In this document: positions 1 to 4,677 of the stretch, piece by piece
Numbering within the stretch: position 1 is the first letter of the stretch
How the letters are laid out: each line of letters starts with the position of its first letter
NCBI GenBank assembly: GCA_964541075.1
Contig: CAZIPZ010000229.1
Location: 1-5,672, forward strand
DNA length: 5,672 bases
Direction: 5' to 3'
DNA from: CAZIPZ01 sp964541075
GTDB taxonomy: Bacteria; Acidobacteriota; Terriglobia; 20CM-2-55-15
The notes under the pieces: model-generated
What the model was told of the DNA's origin: nothing
What the model saw: the letters and a program-made list of their open reading frames with translations, nothing else
Databases searched by the model: none
Position numbers and translations under genes: made by a program

Positions 1-1227
1 GTAGCGGATGTCGCCGCCATCCTGCCAGATTACAGTGCTGTGATTTTCGATGAAGCTCACGATCTGGAAGATATCGCGACAGACTACTTCGGCTTTCATG
101 TCAGCAACTATCGAATCGCGGAGTTCGTGCAGGATGCGACACGAACGGAAGTGGATGTTGAACGGGTGGAGAGGGCCTCCGATCGTTTTTTCAACGGTTT
201 TGCACTGTTGCCGGAGGGACGGAGCCCGCTAGCGCGACTCGATGGTATCGATGGACTGATCGGCGCCCTCCAGGACGCTCGCAATGTGATCAAGCAGAAA
301 AAGGATTTTTCAGGGCGCTTTGAAGCCTTGTCGCGACGCGCCGGTGAAATCGCAGGCGAACTTGAAGTATTCCGAAGCGGTGATCTGGAAAATTACGTCT
401 CGTGGATCGAGCGGCGAGGCCGGGGTGTGTTTCTTGAAGCCTGTCCAATTGATGTATCGGGATTCCTGAGGGACAGGCTCTTTCGGCGCGTCCCCACATG
501 TGTACTCACATCGGCGACGCTTACGGTGGCGTCGTCCTTTGACTACATTCGGGGCCGCCTTGGCTTCAACGAGGGTGCGGAATTGGCGCTCTCCACGGAG
601 TTCGATGTCCGCAAACAGGCTCTGCTGTACATTCCACACAGAATGCCGGATTACCGACAGCCCGGCTATCTTGAGCGAGCCGCAGAAGAAATACGCTCTA
701 TTCTGAAAGCTTCCGAGGGCCGAGCTTTCGTTCTTTTCACCAGCTACAGGCAGATGGAAACGCTCTACGAAATGCTTTCAAACCAACTGCCGTATCCCTG
801 TTTGGTTCAGGGCAAGGGTGATGGAAGAAGCCGCCTGCTTGAGGCGTTCCGAACGACTCCCAACGCCGTCCTTTTTGCGACGTCGAGTTTCTGGCAAGGC
901 GTGGACGTGAAGGGAAAAGCCTTAAGCGCTGTGATTATCGACAAACTACCGTTTCAGGTTCCCTCCGACCCGCTCGTGGCAGCGCGGGCCGCCCATATCG
1001 AGCAGGAAGGTGGAAATGCTTTCGCGGAATACCAAGTACCTAACGCTATTCTTCGGTTGAAGCAAGGCTTCGGGCGGCTGATCCGTTCCACAACGGATCG
1101 GGGAATCCTGGCGGTCCTTGACGCGAGGCTCAGCACGAAAAGCTACGGACGGCTCTTCCTGGCAAGCCTGCCGGAATACAAGGTCACATCCAGTGTGAAC
1201 GATTTGATAGAGTTTATGCAGGAATGA
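1..1227 (+). CDS. DinG/YoaA-family (XPD-like) ATP-dependent DNA helicase, 5' end missing
   Basis: C-terminal 408 residues of a superfamily 2 helicase of the DinG/YoaA/XPD type, which unwinds DNA 5'-3' using ATP, typically in repair or in resolving R-loops and other structures. The frame is open from base 1, so the true start lies upstream; the GTG at 40 falls inside the Walker B strand and is not a start. Visible motifs, numbered from base 1: DEAH box at residues 17-20 (bases 49-60); TSAT at 170-173 (motif III); a LFTSY strand (motif IV region); WQGVD at 298-302 (motif V); QGFGRLIR at 355-362 with the motif VI arginines. Walker A and the Fe-S cluster cysteines lie before the DEAH box in this family and are therefore outside the window, so whether it carries a 4Fe-4S cluster cannot be judged. 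The stop overlaps the queE start (ATGA), implying co-transcription. The family call is firm; DinG versus YoaA subgroup is not resolved. Confidence 0.93.
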   Translation, partial: VADVAAILPDYSAVIFDEAHDLEDIATDYFGFHVSNYRIAEFVQDATRTEVDVERVERASDRFFNGFALLPEGRSPLARLDGIDGLIGALQDARNVIKQKKDFSGRFEALSRRAGEIAGELEVFRSGDLENYVSWIERRGRGVFLEACPIDVSGFLRDRLFRRVPTCVLTSATLTVASSFDYIRGRLGFNEGAELALSTEFDVRKQALLYIPHRMPDYRQPGYLERAAEEIRSILKASEGRAFVLFTSYRQMETLYEMLSNQLPYPCLVQGKGDGRSRLLEAFRTTPNAVLFATSSFWQGVDVKGKALSAVIIDKLPFQVPSDPLVAARAAHIEQEGGNAFAEYQVPNAILRLKQGFGRLIRSTTDRGILAVLDARLSTKSYGRLFLASLPEYKVTSSVNDLIEFMQE

Positions 1228-1859
1228 AAATCACGGAAATTTTTTTCTCGATCCAAGGCGAATCGAGTCACGCGGGCAAACCTTGCATCTTTGTCCGAAT
1301 GACGGGCTGCTCACTCCGATGCGTCTACTGTGACACGAAATATGCCTACGCCGGCGGCAAGGAGATGAGCCTCGACGACGTTGTGGCCGCAGTAAAGAGC
1401 CATCCCGCGTTACTGGTGGAGGTTACTGGAGGAGAGCCGCTGGAACATGAAGAGGTGTATCCCTTGATGGATGCGCTGCTCGACCGAGGCTACATGGTGA
1501 TGATCGAGACAGGCGGGCACGTGAACATTGCGCGGACGCCGAAACCGGTCATCAAGATCATCGACATCAAGTGTCCGGACAGCCGCGAGAGTCACACCAT
1601 GTGTTGGGAAAACATTGCGCTCGCCGAACCGCACGACGAATTCAAGTTTGTCATCTCTTCGCGCGGGGACTATGAATGGTCTCGTCAGATCTATTCTGAG
1701 AAATTGAGAACGCTTTCAAACGTGATCCTTTTTTCCCCGTCTCATGAAGAGTTGGCGGCTGCCGATTTAGCTCGTTGGATACTGGAGGATGGGTTGCCAG
1801 TTCGTCTTCAACTTCAGATTCATAAGTACATTTGGGGAAGTGAGGCGAGGGGAGTCTAA
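1224..1859 (+). CDS. queE: 7-carboxy-7-deazaguanine synthase (QueE), radical SAM
   Basis: Converts 6-carboxytetrahydropterin to 7-carboxy-7-deazaguanine (CDG) with SAM, a 4Fe-4S cluster and Mg2+; cytoplasmic, in the pathway to preQ0 and queuosine. At 211 residues it has the usual QueE length. The N-terminus shows the family SIQGE motif (residues 9-13), then the radical SAM cysteines C29, C33 and C36 in CX3CX2C spacing followed by DTKYA, and the SAM-binding TGGEPL (68-73). The C-terminus has LQIHKYIWG, typical of QueE (LQxHKxIW). The start is the ATG in the ATGA overlap with the helicase stop; the only AGGA lies directly against the start codon, too close to act as a normal ribosome binding site, so translation probably depends on reinitiation after the helicase. 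queC, the next enzyme of the pathway, follows. No truncation or missing key residue is seen. Confidence 0.96.
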   Translation: MKITEIFFSIQGESSHAGKPCIFVRMTGCSLRCVYCDTKYAYAGGKEMSLDDVVAAVKSHPALLVEVTGGEPLEHEEVYPLMDALLDRGYMVMIETGGHVNIARTPKPVIKIIDIKCPDSRESHTMCWENIALAEPHDEFKFVISSRGDYEWSRQIYSEKLRTLSNVILFSPSHEELAAADLARWILEDGLPVRLQLQIHKYIWGSEARGV

Positions 1860-1863
1860 CGGA

Positions 1864-1893
1864 TTGACTTTAGGCCGTTAACGCTAATAAAAT
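1864..1893 (+). promoter_or_regulatory. Predicted sigma70-like promoter for queC
   Basis: TTGACT at 1864-1869 matches the -35 consensus at 5 of 6 positions. TAAAAT at 1888-1893 matches the -10 consensus at 5 of 6, with an 18-base spacer. It fills most of the 48-base queE-queC gap. Transcription would be expected to start near 1900, only a few bases before the queC start codon, so the message would have almost no leader. This agrees with the absence of a Shine-Dalgarno sequence before queC. It is a motif match by eye only, in a phylum whose promoter consensus may differ. Confidence 0.5.
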
Positions 1894-1907
1894 GCCCAAT
1901 CTTGATC

Positions 1908-2612
1908 ATGGAATCGAAGGCAGAAAAGCCCAAAGCCGTGGTTCTTTTGAGCGGTGGAATGGATAGCTGCGTAACGGCAGCTATTGCACACCGAGAACAC
2001 CGGATTTTCGCACTTCACGCCAGCTACGGCCAACGAACCGAGCGTCGAGAACTCAACAGCTTCAACGCTCTAGCGGACCATTTCGAGGCGGAAGCGCGCC
2101 TGGCTGTCCGCCTGGACTATTTTTCCTCGATTGGCGGGTCGAGTCTGACCGACTCCAGCCTGAACATCGAAGACGCCGATCTCTCAAGACGCGATATTCC
2201 TAACACATACGTGCCATTCAGGAATGCGCATTTCCTGTCGATCGCAACGTCATGGGCGGAAGTCCTTGGAGCCACAAGTATTTTTATCGGCGCCGTGTGG
2301 GAAGACAGTTCGGGATATCCCGACTGCCGTCCGGAGTATTACGAGGCCATGAATGCCCTTATCAGCGCCGGAACGCGGCCGACCACCCACATAACGGTAA
2401 AAACGCCGCTGATCTATCTGTCCAAGCGCGAAATCGTCAAAAAAGGCGTAGAGTTGAAAGCGCCATTCCATTTGACCTGGTCGTGTTATCGGGATTCAGA
2501 ACAGGCATGCGGACTCTGCGACAGTTGCGCGTTGAGGCTGCGCGCATTCTACGAAACGGGCATTGAAGATCCGATCGATTATCAAATCAAACCGGAGTAC
2601 GCACGTATTTAG
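1908..2612 (+). CDS. queC: 7-cyano-7-deazaguanine synthase (QueC, preQ0 synthase)
   Basis: ATP-dependent enzyme that turns CDG, the QueE product, and ammonia into preQ0 (7-cyano-7-deazaguanine); cytoplasmic, zinc-containing. At 234 residues it has normal family length. The PP-loop SGGMDS (15-20) binds ATP. The C-terminal zinc site has four cysteines, C193, C201, C204 and C207, in the arrangement C-X7-C-X2-C-X2-C, preceded by LTWSC as in other QueC proteins. Internal family signatures NTYVPFRN and GYPDCRPEY are present. I chose the ATG at 1908; a TTG two codons upstream (1902) is possible and would add two residues. Neither has a Shine-Dalgarno sequence, and a promoter-like pair ends at 1893, so near-leaderless initiation is plausible. 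The ATG at 1892 is out of frame. It sits directly after queE, forming a two-step CDG-to-preQ0 unit; QueD is not in view. Confidence 0.95.
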   Translation: MESKAEKPKAVVLLSGGMDSCVTAAIAHREHRIFALHASYGQRTERRELNSFNALADHFEAEARLAVRLDYFSSIGGSSLTDSSLNIEDADLSRRDIPNTYVPFRNAHFLSIATSWAEVLGATSIFIGAVWEDSSGYPDCRPEYYEAMNALISAGTRPTTHITVKTPLIYLSKREIVKKGVELKAPFHLTWSCYRDSEQACGLCDSCALRLRAFYETGIEDPIDYQIKPEYARI

Positions 2613-2625
2613 TTTTTCCAATTAT

Positions 2626-2630
2626 GGAGG
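2626..2630 (+). promoter_or_regulatory. Shine-Dalgarno site fixing the start of the secreted TPR protein
   Basis: GGAGG lies 7 bases before the ATG at 2638, an optimal spacing. It selects this start over in-frame upstream codons (for example at 2563, inside queC), which would put 25 residues ahead of an otherwise perfect signal peptide. It is the only strong Shine-Dalgarno sequence before any start in the window. Confidence 0.8.
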
Positions 2631-2637
2631 GTTCAAA

Positions 2638-3723
2638 ATGAAAGTTGCCAGCACAGTCCTGGCCTTCCTGCTCATGGCGTTTATATTCGTGGTTCCCAGC
2701 TATGCGCAGAGCGGAGCCATTAACGGTCAAGTCCTGGATTTGGAAGGAAAACCGATCCAAGGCGCCACCATCGTTATCGAGCGCGTTGGTATCAACCAGA
2801 AATTCGAAGTGAAGACCGATGCAAAGGGGTCCTTTGTTCATGCCGGACTTCAGGTCGCCCCATACAACGTCACGCTCATGATGCCGGACGGCAGAATGGG
2901 TCCCAAGCTGGAAGGAATTCGAGTCCGTCTCGGCACCGTCGTCAGCGCGGATTTCGATCTGCGAACCTTCGCACCGAAAATCTCTGCTGAAGAGCAGGCG
3001 AAAATGGATGCGGAAGCCAAGTCTGCTGAAGACATGAAGAATGCCTTCCAGGCAGGCATTGCTGCGATGTCGGCTAAGAACTACCCGGAAGCCGCACGCC
3101 TGTTCCAGCAAGCCGCAGAAAAGGACGCAACCCAGCACGTCATTTTCGGAAACCTGGGCGGAGCCCTGACCGAAGTTAAGAAGTATGACGATGCAGTCGC
3201 CGCATACAAAAAGGCAATTGAACTGAAGCCCGACGAGGCTGCCTATTACAACAACCTGGGCGTCGTTTACGGAAACATGGGCAAAATTGACGACGCCGTT
3301 GCATCACTTCAGAAAGCCGCAGAATTAAATCCGGCGAACGCCGCTCAGAGCTACTTCAACCTCGGCGCCGTGTTGACGAATCGCGGCCGCACGAAGGACG
3401 CCGGCGAAGCTTTCAAGAAGGCCATTGAGTACAATCCGAATATGGCCCAGGCCTATTACCAGTTGGGCATCTCCTACTTCGGCACGCCGGGTACGATGGC
3501 CGAAGCCGTTCCTGTTCTGGAAAAGTTCCTGACAATGCAGCCCAGCGGCCCGGACGCCGACGCCGCTAAGCAGTTGATCGAAGCCGCCAGAGCTACCGCA
3601 CCCACCGGCTTCAAGAGCGAAAAAGCCATCGCCGAAGAAAAGGCGAAAGCCGAAAAAGAAGCGAAGGCTGCAGCCGATCGAGAAAAGGCAGAGAAAGCGA
3701 AAGCTCAAAAGAAGGGCAGATAG
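2638..3723 (+). CDS. Secreted CarboxypepD_reg-like and TPR repeat protein
   Basis: 361-residue exported protein of unknown specific function. Residues 1-23 are a clear Sec signal peptide: Lys2, a hydrophobic core, and SYA-Q as the likely signal peptidase I site. Residues about 28-108 resemble the carboxypeptidase regulatory-like beta-sandwich (GQVLDLEGKPIQGATI at the start, then TDAKGSF and Pro/Tyr-Asn-Val strands), which in other proteins binds surfaces or ligands and is common in Acidobacteriota and Bacteroidota exported proteins. About five TPR units follow, near 132-166, 167-200, 201-235, 236-269 and 270-305, with the usual AxxxxxxAxxLxP-like pattern; these are protein-protein interaction modules. 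The last 40 or so residues (324-361) are rich in Lys, Glu and Ala and probably helical. A good GGAGG precedes the start. It lies 25 bases after queC with no clear terminator between, so read-through is possible. Periplasmic location is inferred. I cannot name a substrate or partner. Confidence 0.88.
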   Translation: MKVASTVLAFLLMAFIFVVPSYAQSGAINGQVLDLEGKPIQGATIVIERVGINQKFEVKTDAKGSFVHAGLQVAPYNVTLMMPDGRMGPKLEGIRVRLGTVVSADFDLRTFAPKISAEEQAKMDAEAKSAEDMKNAFQAGIAAMSAKNYPEAARLFQQAAEKDATQHVIFGNLGGALTEVKKYDDAVAAYKKAIELKPDEAAYYNNLGVVYGNMGKIDDAVASLQKAAELNPANAAQSYFNLGAVLTNRGRTKDAGEAFKKAIEYNPNMAQAYYQLGISYFGTPGTMAEAVPVLEKFLTMQPSGPDADAAKQLIEAARATAPTGFKSEKAIAEEKAKAEKEAKAAADREKAEKAKAQKKGR

Positions 3724-3729
3724 CTCAAC

Positions 3730-3756
3730 GGGAAAGTGGGGAGGGGGGAGTTCGGG
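3730..3756 (+). other. Potential G-quadruplex motif on the plus strand
   Basis: Four G runs fit the G3+N1-7 rule: 3730-3732, 3738-3741, 3743-3748 and 3754-3756, with loops of 5, 1 and 5 bases. It begins 7 bases after the stop codon of the secreted TPR gene and overlaps the left arm of the long inverted repeat, so in RNA or single-stranded DNA the quadruplex and the outer part of the hairpin would exclude one another. This is a pattern match; folding is not shown. Confidence 0.4.
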
Positions 3757-3813
3757 AGAAACTCCTATTTCTGCAGTTCAGAAATAGGAGTTTCTCACCG
3801 AATTCCCCCCTCC
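3740..3813. repeat. Long near-perfect inverted repeat (34-pair hairpin) between two TPR genes
   Basis: The inner stem pairs 3756-3773 with 3779-3796: 18 perfect pairs around the 5-base loop CAGTT. After a single unpaired A at 3797 the stem continues with 3740-3755 against 3798-3813: 15 Watson-Crick pairs and one G-T at 3750/3803. The outer arm is almost pure purine (G6 run) opposite a C6 run; the inner arm is A/T-richer. There is no T tract after either arm, so it is not a classical intrinsic terminator, although such a stem could still stop polymerase or protect the upstream transcript from 3' exonucleases. Size and symmetry also fit a REP-like or MITE-like palindromic element. It occupies most of the 109-base gap between the two coding regions and ends 19 bases before the next start codon. 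Confidence 0.9.
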
Positions 3814-3832
3814 GTCTTCCCCTCTTAATCCC

Positions 3833-4429
3833 ATGTTCTCCGCTCGCAATATTCATTTCATCATCCTCGGACTCATACTCGGAGGGACTTCGGGCTACAT
3901 TTTTGCGTTCTATCAAGTGCAGAGCACAATGTCGCCTCCGGCAGTCAGCGTTCCGGCTGCAACAAATCCTGCAGGACTGCCGCCCAATCATCCAGACGTC
4001 AGCAATGGGCAGATGGTTCAACTGTTCAAAGAGGCCATTGAAAAGAACCCGAAGGATGCGGAGTTAATGACACGATACGGCAACTTTCTTTTCGATCAAG
4101 AACGCTTCAAAGAAGCCGTCGCAGAATACGAAAAAGTTTTGGCGATAAATCCGAAAAACCCGGACGTTCGTACGGACATGGCGACCGCCTTGTGGAACTT
4201 GGGTGAATCCGATCGCGCCATGACGGAATATGAACATTCGTTGAAGGACGATCCGAGGCACCTATTGACGCACGTCAACCTGTTTCTTGCCTATCTCGAA
4301 GGACGCCGGGATATTAAGACTGCGGAAAGTTACCTAAGAAAAATGGAAGAAATCGACGCGTCCTATCCCGCCATCCCGCAGTTGAAGGAGAAGCTCGAAG
4401 AGGCGAAGAAGAATTCGCCTGCGAAGTAG
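3833..4429 (+). CDS. Membrane-anchored TPR protein
   Basis: 198-residue protein with one N-terminal membrane segment (about residues 8-29, rich in Ile, Leu, Gly and Phe, with Arg5 before it), suggesting an uncleaved anchor. A Pro/Ala/Asn-rich linker (about 32-56) leads into a TPR array: a partial unit near 60-75, then units near 76-109, 110-143 and 144-179 with NPK and DP turns between helices. The layout (anchor, short linker, three or four TPRs) resembles the TPR part of CcmH/CycH or NrfG-type assembly factors and YfgM-like proteins, but no specific signature supports any of these, and no cytochrome biogenesis gene is nearby. The ATG at 3833 is the first usable start after an in-frame stop at 3785, yet it has no Shine-Dalgarno sequence: the preceding bases are pyrimidine-rich and follow the long hairpin. 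The small YHS-like gene begins 3 bases after its stop, implying a shared transcript. Confidence 0.85.
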   Translation: MFSARNIHFIILGLILGGTSGYIFAFYQVQSTMSPPAVSVPAATNPAGLPPNHPDVSNGQMVQLFKEAIEKNPKDAELMTRYGNFLFDQERFKEAVAEYEKVLAINPKNPDVRTDMATALWNLGESDRAMTEYEHSLKDDPRHLLTHVNLFLAYLEGRRDIKTAESYLRKMEEIDASYPAIPQLKEKLEEAKKNSPAK

Positions 4430-4432
4430 CCG

Positions 4433-4672
4433 ATGCGCTTCTTGCTGCGCGTTTTACTGGTCTTCGTGGTGATCTCTTCGCTTCTTTCCCTGCTGCGCGC
4501 CCTCTTCGCCTCATCCTCTCAACAAGAACGGGTCCGGCCGGGATCCTCCGGCGGCGGGCGGCTGGTCAAAGACCCGATTTGCGGCGTTTACATTCCCGAA
4601 GCAACCTCAATCCAAGCCCGCGATAAGTTCTTCTGCTCCGAAGAGTGCCGTCGCAAATTCCTGGCGAGTTAG
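4433..4672 (+). CDS. Small membrane-anchored protein with YHS/TRASH-like metal-binding motif
   Basis: 79-residue protein. Residues 3-26 form a hydrophobic, Leu/Val-rich membrane segment with Arg2, Arg6 and Arg22 around it; a short Ser/Gly/Arg linker (27-43) follows. The C-terminal 36 residues carry VKDPICG (C50) and FCSEECRRKF (C68 and C72). This matches the layout of YHS/TRASH-type metal-binding modules (DPxCG ... FCSxxC) found in copper-handling ATPases and in small uncharacterised membrane proteins. Three cysteines are visible, so a metal site would need a further ligand or a partner molecule. Its start lies 3 bases after the TPR gene stop, so the two are probably translationally coupled. 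It converges on hppA with a 5-base gap. Function is unknown; a metal-sensing or metal-delivery role is inference from the motif alone. Confidence 0.82.
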   Translation: MRFLLRVLLVFVVISSLLSLLRALFASSSQQERVRPGSSGGGRLVKDPICGVYIPEATSIQARDKFFCSEECRRKFLAS

Positions 4673-4677
4673 CCCTT

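Noticed and set aside
40..42. GTG as the start of the helicase gene
   Set aside because: It lies in the strand leading into the DEAH box. The frame is open to base 1 and the family needs Walker A upstream, so the gene is cut by the window edge.
1860..1907. preQ1 riboswitch before queC
   Set aside because: The gap is only 48 bases, mostly promoter-like, with no stem-loop followed by an A-rich tail of the expected kind.
2563..2637. In-frame upstream start for the secreted TPR protein, overlapping the end of queC
   Set aside because: It would bury the signal peptide behind 25 polar residues, while the ATG at 2638 has GGAGG at ideal spacing.
2587..3138. 183-residue open frame on the minus strand
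   Set aside because: It is fully antisense to queC's end and the secreted TPR gene, with a Cys/His/Arg-rich composition typical of a shadow frame and no recognisable domain.
3325..3708. 127-residue minus-strand open frame rich in Phe and Gly
   Set aside because: It mirrors the Lys/Glu/Ala-rich TPR coding sequence (AAG/GAA read backward as CTT/TTC), so the composition is an artefact.
3740..3830. Long hairpin as a standard rho-independent terminator
   Set aside because: Neither strand has a T run after the stem and the stem is far longer than usual. A terminating effect remains possible but is not supported by the sequence alone.
3725..4021. 98-residue minus-strand open frame across the palindrome
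   Set aside because: It is antisense to the anchored TPR gene, runs through the hairpin and has no domain or ribosome binding site.
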